DNA from: Glandiceps talaboti
Lineage: Eukaryota; Hemichordata; Enteropneusta; Spengelidae
Reading direction: 5' to 3'
DNA length: 64,000 nucleotides
NCBI RefSeq assembly: GCF_964340395.1
Contig: NC_135549.1
Span: forward strand, 34,654,332 to 34,718,331
Both the position numbers and the translations under genes were made by a program. Positions 23,640 to 34,700 of the stretch are shown piece after piece; position 1 is the stretch's first letter; every line of letters begins with the position of its first letter. The notes under the pieces were generated by a model. It made no database searches. It had not been told where the DNA came from and was given only the letters and a program-made list of their open reading frames with translations.

Positions 23640-26340
23640 CTGACTAGGTTTTGAGCCAGATCTGTTAATGTTTAATTAGGGAAATTTACATATCAATGAA
23701 ATCCACTAATTAAGCAGTATCTTAAGACTGCATACTTCAATTTCAATATAATTTAGTATATTCGTTAAACATAACAACATACATTTGTCCTATAAAATTT
23801 GTTGATGTACCTTACAGTGTTAATGAATAATTTGCATAATTAATTATTTTTGTTAGTTAAATTAGGCTATATCTTAAGAATGCATACTTCAAATTCAACA
23901 TAATTTAGTACATACGTTAACCATAAGAAAACACATATGTCCTATTAAGTTTGTTGATGTACATTACAACTGTTAATGAATAATTTGCATAATTAACAGG
24001 GTTCGCACGGTCCTGGAAAACCCTTGAATTTCAAACCCTCCCTGGAAAAATGCACCCTACCCCTGGAAAACCCTGGAAAATGATCATGATCAATTGATCG
24101 ATTAATATTGACGATCGTCATGTTTGTGCTCGAGCCACCCATTCATATGATTCTGAATCTCGTAAATGTGAAATGGCGAAAATATTTTCAAAGTCTTTCG
24201 CCACGATGGTGAATCAAAATTCACGCCGATTGAACCCAGACAGTCAAACGATCGTTCCACAAGACACTTTGCCCCACAGACCGTGCCTATGATTAGTTGA
24301 ATGGGCGCCGCAGTGTTTGTTTCGATCTTGCGTATATTGCTACTCCATCTCCCAGTCGTCATTTCAAGGACATGATATTGTAACAGTCCCGGCCAGGGGT
24401 AACAGTAGGTCTGTTAACAAGATTATCGTAACATTGTAGCGAGTATCAAAGCAGCATTAACCTCGATTAGAAATTGTTACAAGTTCGGCACACGAGTCGA
24501 CATACTACAAGCTCAGACATGGCAATACTTGGGCTCGGGCCTAGGGAAGTGCAGTTGAATTTCCGGGTTGTGGCAGTACGGTTGTGACTTTTATGTCGTC
24601 GATAAATGGGTATTTGTGTTACATGTTCTAAAAGAATAAACTACTGTTTTATGTTGTCGGTACAGTAACATTCGTCAATGGTCAAGTTGAGTTGAGAAAT
24701 CGCGATGTTCCGCAACTCGTGGCATCCGTACATAAACATCGAGACGCAAGCGATGAATGTATTCAGTTATTCATAGCTCGAAATGTCGTTACGTAAATGA
24801 TATTTTATTCAAAATTTTGAAGAAAAAAATTATTTTAGGTGACTTATAAATCTAGTAACATCAAACCATACAATAACGAGGACAAACTTTAGTTTTTAAT
24901 TTATTTTTCTGGATATGTCTGAATTAGACTGACGAATGCTGCGACTCAATCTTACCGATCAATGCACCAGCTTGACGAAACGTCTACTTAGGGTAGGACA
25001 GAGGTTTCTCCGTTAATCTTAGCGTGCAAACCTAGTTTTGAAACCAACATCTTGCATAGTGTCGATTGTCTTTAAAATGTTTTGTGACATATTATGGGAA
25101 CTGTTGTTAATTTTTCTCATCCACATCAGACAATTAGATGTCATTCAAAAAATATACTTTAGTGTCAACACCCCTGGAAAATGGCCAAAATCAATATGAA
25201 TACCTCTGGAAAACTGACGAAAACCCCCTGGAAAGTCCTGGAATTTTGTTTTGCTTTAAGTGTACGAACCCTGATTAATGACTTTCGGTAATTAGACTAT
25301 ATCATAAGAATACATTCTTCAAATTTCAATATATTTCAGAACACACGTTAACAATAACAATCGCATATATCCTGTAAAGCTTGTTGGTGGAACTTTCAGT
25401 GTTAATGAATAATTTGCATAATTGATGATTCTTGGTAATTAGGCTATATCTTGCGATTGCATACTTCAATTTCAATACAATTCAGTACATACATTAACCA
25501 TAACAAATTGTGTATGTAGAAAGTTAGTTGATGTACCTTAATGTTAATGAATAATTTGCATAATTAATGATTTTCAGTAATTAGGCTATATCTTAAGACT
25601 GCATACTTCAATTTTAATACAATTTAGCACATACATTAAACATAACAGAGTGCATATCTCCTATAAAAGTTGTTGATTTCGCTTGAATATTTAGTGAATA
25701 ATTAGCATAATTAATTATTATTGGTAATTAGGCTATATTCTAAGACTGCATGCTTCAATTTCAATATAATTTACTTCATACATTAAACATAACAAACTTT
25801 ATATGTCCTATAAAGTTGTTGATGTACCTCACAGTGTTAATAACTAATTTGCATGATTAATGATTTTCGGTAATTAAGGTATATCATAAGATTAAGAATG
25901 CATACTTGAATTTCAATATCATTTAGTACATATGTTAACCATAACAAAGCAGATATGCCCTATAAAATTTGTTGATATAGCTTACAGGTTTCATGAAATA
26001 CTTGCATAATTAATGATTTTAGATAACTAGGCTATATCTTAAAAATGCAAGCTTCAAATTTCATATAATATGGTACATATATCAACCATAATAATACGCA
26101 CCTGTCCTATGAAGTTTGTTCCTACAAGTTTTACCTTTAATGAGTATTTTGAATAATGAACGGTATTCAGTAATTAATCAGTATCATGCACTCTTCAAAT
26201 TCCATATAATTTGGCACATACATTAACCTAAGAAAGCACGCTTGTCAAAAAAAGCCTGTTACCATAGTTTTTTAGTTTAATGAGTTATTTGCATAATTAG
26301 TGATTCCCTTATACGGGAGGCACTCTGTTTAAATCTGGTG
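23640..26340 (+). repeat. AT-rich tandem element 'W', ~150-bp units
   Basis: Roughly ten diverged units, each with 'aatttgcataattaatgatt', 'aattaggctatatctta', 'gcatacttcaa' and 'gttgatgtacc' in the same order, spaced about 140-152 bp (for example 23829, 23981, 25551, 25700, 25845, 25996). The array is split by a 1277-bp insertion at 23997-25273. The right terminus, 'cccttatacgggaggcactc' followed by 'tgtttaaatctggt', recurs in diverged form at the end of a second copy (45055-45515). W is therefore a dispersed element with internal tandem repeats, not a local satellite. Confidence 0.85.
23997..25273. mobile_element. Non-autonomous DNA transposon, CAGGGTTCGCAC...GTACGAACCCTG
   Basis: Inverted ends CAGGGTTCGCAC (23997-24008) and GTACGAACCCTG (25262-25273), directly flanked by ATTAA on both sides (23992-23996 and 25274-25278). 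Removing the element restores the regular W unit 'gcataattaatgact'. Subterminal sequences at both ends are dense in 'cctggaaaa'-type repeats. Size is 1277 bp with no transposase ORF. A TTAA-containing duplication fits Kolobok- or piggyBac-type insertion, but the superfamily is an inference. The 86-codon minus-strand ORF inside it is not convincing. Confidence 0.85.
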
Positions 26341-26984
26341 ATAATTCTGCCTGTTGTGTTTAGTAAAATTCTTCCCTTGCAGTAATAAGTCATTCCTGGG
26401 ATATTCTCTTTTTTATCTCATACTGGGTTTACAGTTACTGGTTTATGTTTTGCAGTGGACTTTTGAGGATGTAGTGGCACATTGGTTTGTGAGCAATAAA
26501 AGTTACTTAAATTATAACTCTATCGGTTTTTTGACTATGACCTTGACCTTGGATCAAAAAGATCATGTGATCAATGAATTGCCTGTCTCCATAAACTCAG
26601 TACAGACACTTCCGTCATATCTATACCACTTGGGGAACTTGAGATCTTCAGTATTGTCATACTTTCATAATTCTGGATCGTGATATTAGTTGTCTTGGTA
26701 ACAGGATTTTGTAATAAAACAATTCCAAATAGGCTTGCACTGTATTTTTCCTGAAAAACTATATCATTTGCCATTTTCATGACTGATTTTCAGCTATAAC
26801 AACTATGCCTGATGTTGGTTATATAAAACTTTCCGCCAGAGTTTTAATAATAATATAGACAAAATAAGATGACCTTGAATTTTGACTATGACTTTGACCT
26901 TTGATCGGAAAGGTCATGATCTATGAGTTGCCTGTCTCCCCAAACATGTATACACATACTTTGATTATGATTATAGCACTTCTG
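26341..26984. other. Intron 1 spacer with diverged direct repeat
   Basis: The segment at 26535-26600 ('gactatgaccttgaccttggatc' then 'attgcctgtctcc') recurs at 26885-26950 ('gactatgactttgacctttgatc' then 'gttgcctgtctcc'). This may be the 5' flank or internal repeat of element X. No coding sequence. Confidence 0.5.
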
Positions 26985-28940
26985 TTCATGACGGGATGAT
27001 TCCATCAGTGATATGCAAATTAGGGCTAAAAATGTGTCTTTTTAGTCCCCGCCGGACGAAGTCTGGGACAGGGACTTATGGATTGGATTCCGTCTGTCTG
27101 TGTGTCCGTGTGTCCGTCCGTCCGTGCGTCCGTCCGCAGCCGTTTCTTGGAGATGCCTGGACCGATTTCTTTCAAACTTGGTACAGGGGCAACATACATT
27201 GGCATACATATGCACGTCAGTTTGTTTCATGATACGATCCAATATGGCTGCCTAGCAGCCATTTTGTTTGCGAATTTTCCATGTCCAAAGCCATAACTCA
27301 GACGTGTTTGAACAGATCTCATTCAAAGTTTATATTAGGACAGTGTTCAATAACATACATGTGCATATCCATTTTCATCGTGATACGATTCAATATGGCT
27401 GCCGGGCAGCCATTTTGTTTGCGAATTTTCCCTGTCTAAAGCCATAACTCAGACATGCTTGAACAGATCTCATTCAAAGTTGGTATTAGCACAGTGTTCT
27501 ATGACATACATGTGCATATTCATTTGTTGTCAAGATACGATCCAATATGGCTGCCTGGCAGCCATTTTGTTTGCGAATTTTCCATGTCCCAAGCCATAAA
27601 TCAGACATGCTGGAACAGATCTCATTCAAAGTTGGTATTAGCACAGTGTTCTATGACATACATGTGCATATTCATTTGTTGTCAAGAAACGATCCTATAT
27701 GGCCGCCTAGCAGCCATTTTGTTTGCGAATTTTCCATGTCCAAAGCCATAACTCAGACATGCTTGAACAGGTCCCCCCCCCCCCCCCCCCCCATACCCAA
27801 CCCATTCTTTATTGTTGAATGGTTTATTCCATCACGTCATCTTGAGGAGTAGGCATGTCTCATGTCCAATGAGGAGACACAACATGAGTAGGCATTTTCC
27901 ATGTCCAACGAGCAGACACAACATATCTAAGTCTGTTTGATTTAGGTTCACAAGTGTTGTTGCATGATCAGAGTAGTGATATCAAGAAAATGACAACATA
28001 AACTGCCAGTTCCTTAAAACCCAATCATAGCGGGGTCAATGTTATTCTCAATGACTTGTTGGTTAAAAATCTATAATTCCAAAACTACTGAGCAGATTGG
28101 GCAGAAATTTAATGGGAATGTATCTAGGGATGTATGGACAAAGAAATATTAAGCATACCATGATTCCATGAGTGATATGCAAATTAGGTGTAAAAATGTT
28201 CATTTTTGGTCAAAAACTTATATCTCAAAAAGTACTTGGTCACCGAGTCTGAAACTTGGTGAGATGTTTCTGAGTGTTATTCTTCAAAACATTTTGACAA
28301 AATTGGCCCTAGCGACCATGACCACGCCCTTAGCAACAACCAAATGGCAGTATATTTTGGTCAAATAACAACATCATATGGTAGGCAAATGAGTAAACAT
28401 TCAAAAAATGTATGCAAATACCGTAGCAACCATGACCACGCCCATAGCAACAGCCAAACGGTTGTGTATTTCACAAAGATAACAACATGGATTAATAGAC
28501 AATTGAATAAACGTTCAAAAAATGTATGTAAATTTGCCTAGCAACAAGACCACGCTCATAGCAACAGCCAAATGATCATGTATATTGCAAAGATAACAGG
28601 AATAGGAAGACAAATGAATAAAAATTCAAAAAATGTATGCAAATGTGCCTAGCAACAAGACCACGCCCATAGCAACAGCCAAATGATCACATATATTGCA
28701 AAGATAACAAAGGGGATTAATAGACAATTGAATAAACATTCAGAAAATGTATGTAAATATGCCTAGCAACAAGACCACGTCCATAGCAACAGCCAAATGA
28801 TAGCATATATCGTAAAGATAGCAATATGGTTGGATAGGCAACTGGATAGTCATTCACCAAATGAACTTATTGTTAGCATGTTAGCATTTTTAAAAACTGT
28901 ACAGTTGTGCTACAACGCCATTGGCGGTATTTTTAATGTT
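26985..28940 (+). repeat. Dispersed repeat 'X', copy 1 (with nested insertion)
   Basis: Carries the X signature in order: 'gatatgcaaattagggct', 'ccaaaactactgagcagatt', 'caaaaagtacttggtcaccg', then about five tandem ~110-bp units built on 'caacaagaccacgcccatag' + 'caacagccaaatgatca', ending 'tgtgctacaacgccattggc'. The 5' part is interrupted by element Y at about 27047-28052. The copy ends 538 bp before exon 2. Confidence 0.85.
27047..28052 (+). mobile_element. Element 'Y' nested in X copy 1
   Basis: Begins 'tccccgccggacgaagtctg' and includes a 'gtctgtctgtgtgtccgtcc' run and three to four ~151-bp tandem units ('ccataactcagacatgcttg', 'gatacgatccaatatggctg', spacing 151-152 bp). It then has a poly-C tract at 27774-27792 and a tail to about 28052. 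Comparison with X copies 2 and 3, which read straight from 'gggctaaaa' to 'aatctttaattccaaaacta', shows this block is an insertion. Ends are placed to within about 10 bp. No ORF with recognisable domains; class unknown. Confidence 0.7.
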
Positions 28941-29477
28941 TAGCATCCTTCAAAATAATGTAACTGTTACCATGGAAACTGCCTCCTGTGAGTTTACGCA
29001 AGAGACTCCAGAGGTGTAACATCAGTTTTCTGATGGCCCAATTATTACTCTAACCAAAAATTGTACTTCAACTATATTGTGGTAACTCTTGTTTTAAGTC
29101 ACTTGTTGGACCTTAGCTTTCTGACTACCACTTTATGTTTCAATGTGAACAGTTATCTGTGTTTTAAGGAAATATAATGGTTGCCACCGACACACCAACG
29201 TCTTCAGGAAGGATATTTTTGCCAAATATTATATTTTTTCTTCATGTTTTATGGCTAATTTTGGTAAAATCCACATAATTTGCTGTTTTGATTACCATGG
29301 CAACTGATTTTCATGAACCACATGACTACCATTGTTGACCTCAGCTTAACAAATTACCTTGGCCACAGATTGGTTTGGATGAACATAAAGCCTTGAATAT
29401 TAAACTAATAATACTTATTATATTAAATAATCAAATCATTAGACTGATGTAGCTTTATTATCTGTTTTTTTTTGTAG

Positions 29478-29549
29478 CTGATAGAAAAGGTTCCTTTCGT
29501 AAGGGTGGAATTGATCTCATCTCAATTACAACTGACTCTCACTCAGAAG
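29478..29549 (+). CDS. FAM194-domain gene, exon 2
   Basis: A 72-nt exon behind a strong T-rich acceptor (ttttttttgtag) and before donor GTAAGA. With the base carried from exon 1 it encodes TDRKGSFRKGGIDLISITTD and SHSE, leaving one base. It is a Ser/Thr/basic linker with no domain. X copy 1 ends 0.5 kb upstream and X copy 2 starts about 30 bp downstream. Support comes from phase, both splice sites and the lack of stops. Confidence 0.75.
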
Positions 29550-29574
29550 GTAAGATAGAAATACTAAATTACCA

Positions 29575-30755
29575 GACTGATTGCTTTGGTATTTGGTGGG
29601 GACACTTTTGGTGTCTAGTTAGGAATTTTTTCAAAGCAAAATGATTGCTTCATACGTATGTGATATGGGTAAAATAAATGTCATTTTTGGTAAAAAACAA
29701 ACAAACTTAAACTCAAAAGCTACTGGGCAGATTGGTCTGAAATTTGGTGAGAAGGTCCTTAGGGGTGTTTAAATTAAGATTTGTTCATGATGATTCCATC
29801 AGTAATATGCAACCTTGGGCTAAAAATCTTTAATTCCAAAACTACTCAGCAGATTGGGCTGAAATTTAATGAGGGTGCATCTTGGGGTGTATAGGTGAAC
29901 AAGTATTTAGCATATAATGATCTCATCAGTAATATGCAAATTAGGTGTAAAATGTGAATTTTGGTCAAAAACTTATCTCAAAAAGTACTTGGTCAATGGG
30001 AGTGAAATTTGGTGAGATGTTTCTAGAACTTAGAAGTGTTATTCTGCAGATTTTGACACATTTTGGCTGTAGCAGCCATGACCCAAGCCCTTAGCAACAA
30101 CCAAATGGCAGTATATTTTGGTCGAATAACAACATCATCTGGTACTAGTAGGCAAGTGAGTAAACATTTGAAAAATGTGTGCAAATATCCATAGCAACCA
30201 TGACCACGCCCATAGCAACAGCCAAATGGTAATGTATTTCACAAAGATAACAGGGATTCTTAGAGTTTAATAGACAAGTGAACAAACATTCAAAAAGTAT
30301 GCAAATATACCTAGCAACAAGACCATACCCATAGCAACAGTCAAATGATCACATATATATTGCAACGATAACAACAGGGATTAATAGACAGTGAATACCC
30401 ATTCAGAAAATGTATTTAATGTACCTAGCAACAAGACCATGCCCATAGCAACAGTGAAATGATCAGGTACATATGGTACGTATAATGCAAATGTAACATT
30501 AGGGATTCATGAACAAGTGAACAAACATTCAAAAAAATGTATGCAATTTGCAAATGCGTCTAGCAACATGACCACACCCATAGCAACAGCCAAATGATCG
30601 CTTATATTGCAAAGATAACAACAGGGTTGGATAGGCAACTGGATAATCATTCAGCAAATGAACACCTACCTACATGTAGTATGGATCAGCATGTGGGTAA
30701 ACATTTTTTAAAACTATACAGTTGTGCTACAACACCATTGGCGCTATTGTTATTG
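29575..30755 (+). repeat. Dispersed repeat 'X', copy 2
   Basis: Same order of blocks as copy 1 ('tatttggtggggacactttt', 'tctgaaatttggtgagaagg', 'aaaagtacttggtcaatggg'), then five diverged ~110-bp 'agcaacaagaccat..catagcaacag' units and the terminal 'gttgtgctacaacaccattg'. The Y insertion is absent, so this copy serves as the empty-site reference. Confidence 0.85.
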
Positions 30756-30887
30756 ATTAAATGTTTGTGAAATGTTCATTGCTTTGAAAGTTGTACCTTG
30801 ACATTTCTGATACAGAACATGACATCAATCAAACTTAAACTCTAATGAAGAAATTCTACTAACTTATCTTTTGCCCTTCTAAATCAG

Positions 30888-31062
30888 CTACAGTTCACCG
30901 TGTTGAGCAACCCAGTTATTTACAAGTCATAAACTTCACATTGTCTTCAAAACTGGCAGAAGACAGGGGCTGGATAATACATCAAAATGACAAAGATGAT
31001 TTGGAAAAACAAACAGTCTTAGAATGGGCAAGACAAAGACTACAACTCGCCAAGAAAGTATC
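30888..31062 (+). CDS. FAM194-domain gene, exon 3
   Basis: 175 nt between acceptor 'ttctaaatcag' and donor GTAAGT. The frame carried from exon 2 gives ATVHRVEQPSYLQVINFTLS, then SKLAEDRGWIIHQNDKDDLE and QTVLEWARQRLQLAKKVS. This looks like folded-domain sequence ahead of the FAM194-like core. It leaves two bases (tc), completed to Ser by exon 4. Confidence 0.83.
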
Positions 31063-31799
31063 GTAAGTACATATTACAAAATGCACTCAGTAAACCATGG
31101 CAACATGGAAACAATTCATCTTGCACTTGTAACAGTTGACACCCGTTCTTTGTTCTACATGTCTCTATTGCACAGGTGAAACATAGATCAAATCTAAAGA
31201 GTATATACTTGGTCATGAGCTGACAAAACAATAACAATGACAACATACCATGTAAATGAGTTTAACAGGACCTCCAACCCAACAAGTGAGTAGTTGACGA
31301 CTACTGAGTTTGACTCAGTATTCCTGCAGTACATTATATTAATTTTGTATACCAGTATACCATGTACACAAGTGATATGAATACACATGCAAACTCCACC
31401 AATGCCACCAAGCTGCTGACAACCCTTCCTTAGCAGGATTCTAATTTCTAGTTTCCCTAGACCCCTTCCCCCCCTCTGTGCAGATCCCCCCTCACACAAA
31501 TGGGTGTGGCTGATATCGGGGTACAAAGATTGGGTATGCTCATTGATATGTGTGTCCTTTAAGCTCCCTCTGCAGACTTCATGATGCTGTAAGAGCCGAA
31601 TTGGAAGCAGGATTCACAAATAATTGTGTCTACACAATCTGAATTGCAATACGGACAAATGAGGGTTGTGTCCACTTCCACTCACACCATCCGAAAGTTT
31701 CAATGCCACTGGCATATTCCTTTCTGGTTTTGATAGGACTGCTTATTTCAGTCATTTCATCAGGTTTAATACATGTATAAGTGTGTCCAATTCATTATT
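31063..31799 (+). other. Intron 3, proximal part; nothing recognised
   Basis: Starts with donor GTAAGT. Mixed sequence without a repeat family or coding-like ORF. The minus-strand ORF 31526-31194 is not supported. Confidence 0.45.
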
Positions 31800-34700
31800 G
31801 CAAAACCACCTAACCTATTAATATAAGGGAGTGTCAGCTGCCAAGGGCAATGAGCGGATCACGTTTTGTACATTATGGCATCACTCACCAGTTTATGCTT
31901 CACTTCCTCCCCAATTAGACCCTTATGTGGCCAATTTGGCAGGACGTTCGGTACTTATAACAAACAACCCACATAAGGTGACTTATCCATTCTCGTCATT
32001 CAGGACAAAAGGTTAGATACTTGGCTCAGACGCAGCCTACAAATGCTGTCAAACTCTGACTGGCTGTTAGTTACTCTGTGCAAATAACTGCACAAACTAA
32101 CAAATCTAAACTCGTCCCAATTAGGAGACTCTGATTGGTCTATAACAATGTCATGATAGGCAGCATAGACCAGTGTCACTCAGATACCGTGCTCGTATCC
32201 CTGCATGTGTCTGCATCCTGTACACCAAGTTCTACACTATGATGCATGGTTGGCCAGTAGCATGTTTAGTCCTCCTCTGAGACAACAAGCTTGCACTACT
32301 GCCATACATTCTAATTTCCTGTTTGGATGTTTTATCCCTGAGATGGTTACCACACAATGATGATCAGGATCTCACCTCTGCAGGCAATTGCCTCTGCGGC
32401 CTCTCAGGTTCATCCTAAATGAATGCAGAACCCTTCTGGTTCCCAATATGATTCATGGATTACAGCTCTACCACCCACTTTGTCACAGCACAGGGGATGC
32501 TCCGACTGTTAGGGGTAAGGAATTCTCTTGCAGACATACCCCCTATGCCAGGCTTTTCATGTGTCCTGTTCAGTTGTTTCTCGACCTGCCCCTGTTGAAG
32601 CCACACAGGCTTCCACTAGACTTCAAGTTACCAGTCTTACCAGACCATTTGACTTGGTGGAAGGACCTGGGAAACACACTACTGGGTATATCAAAAAGCC
32701 TCTCTGGTACTGTTCACATATGCTTCAAAGTAGGCAGGTCAGGCACTTTTTTGCACTTTTTTCAATGCACATATTGCTCATTAAATCTGCCATACTTAGA
32801 TAGAATAACACTTGAATGACTAAAATCAGACAAGCACTGTTGAAGATACAGATTTTTAAAGTAATAAATTTTCAGATTTTTTTCTGCCACCATTTTGATA
32901 TTTTGAAATTTGGGTTGAAGACATTTTAAGAGAATTTAATTTGTTTTACATACAGAAAAAGTATTTTTATACTTAGGCAAAGTGGCATTTTTGCAAGTAT
33001 ATATCATATATGTGAATAAACGTACACTGAAATCACAACTTTGTCTAAAAATCAGTTGCGGCAGAAAACTGTTTTCCAGAAAAAAACTAAACCCCCTAAT
33101 TACGTATGCATATTTCTTGTAAAGCTCTTTCTATTCATGCTATCAACATGAAATTTGGAATTTGTATGCTTCAATGGGTGCTGAATCCAATGTCACCATT
33201 CAAAAAATTTGTAATTGGGCTACAAATATGACAAATGAGGTGGGCCAAATTATGCAAATGTACACTTAAAATATGAAAGAGAATAAAATAAACTGTATTT
33301 ATTATAATTAGTCTAGTTATCTTTGAATTTTAAATTGTCCCTGCAACAAAATTTTTTTTTTTTTTATTTTTCCAAAAATGCATATTTCTGATATGATCCT
33401 GTTACAAAAGACAAACTAGACAGTGATATCTTCACCATGACAACCACTAATGAACATTTCAGATCAGTTTTTCTCTGAAAAAAAGCAAGAGGAAATCTTT
33501 GGACCTGGTACTGTAGTATAATATACTATCATCCAGTCATAAACACTTGTTCAGTAACTTTGAATCGACATTAAAATGCACAATCATTCTGTGCAGCATG
33601 TACAAATTTGAACCAATACTTTAAAAACAATTATAAGTTGACAAATAATAACAAGAAAATGAAAAATATGAAGTCTGCATACAGATTTTTAAACTCTCCA
33701 CAACATTACAACAGTGATATATGCTAGTGTACTGTTCTAATTTCAACTTACTGTAGTCTGTATACGTGTGACAAGTATCCAGGCCTAACCTCACACAAGT
33801 AGTGAAAATCATTAAATATCAAAATATTTTTTTTTCTATTTTGTACTTAAACATAACACAACACTTCTTCCTGATCATTTTATTGTGAAAAAAGTCAATA
33901 TTGATCACTTTAACCAACTTTCAGGCCAATTAGAACTAGTGGTATGTGACGGTCGCTACGACCTGGTACATGAACAATGGCGTCCTATTCACACTCAAAC
34001 TTGACTCACTTGTCGTTCCGAACTGACGGTTCACTAGTAAAACTAAAATCGTTAGTGCAGAGGACTCTCTCATTAAAAATCACTAAAAATACATGATTTG
34101 ATAGAAAAAACACCAAATTTTAACATGAAAGTATTGTTTACCTGAAATTCCTTGGGCTTCTGGTAGCAAATTGACTGCAAACTTGAACTTTGATTTCAAA
34201 CGGCAATGAATGGCGGAGAATCACCAGAACGAGGCTGTGACACATCGCACAATGTCATGACCTTTCAAATAAGGGGTCATGTGTGTAGGTCAGGTGACAC
34301 AGTCCCCTGCACTTTGAAAATGAAGTGAGGAAGTGAAAACGGCCAATTTTTACCGCAGTGCACAGTTGAATAAATGTCATTTTTAAGGTATTTTTTGTCG
34401 GATTGCTTCCAAACTTTACTAAAAATTATTTTAACAGAAATATTGACCTTTTAAATGTGAACAAAAAGATGTTTTATTCATAAAAATCTGACTTTTCAAA
34501 GCAGAGATATTGTCTTGTCAATGTCAGGGTTTATGTTGTGTACGTACGTCTGACCTGCCTATTCAAAGCAAGGCAGGGACGTGGTCCCAGCAGGACTCTC
34601 TCCAACACATCAATTGGTTAGAGATGAAAACTGTTTGGCTTGAAACACCTTACATGTATGATACACATGCAGCCACAGACAGTACAATGCAATGGTGGTG

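Noticed and set aside
24102-24362. 86-codon minus-strand ORF inside the CAGGGTTCG element
   Set aside because: Has a plausible composition but no transposase motif, and the same length is expected by chance in this less AT-rich segment.
27078-27296. Plus-strand ORFs in element Y with 'VSVCPSVRASVRS' runs
   Set aside because: Derived from the GTCTGTCTGTGTGTCCGTCC simple-sequence head of Y.
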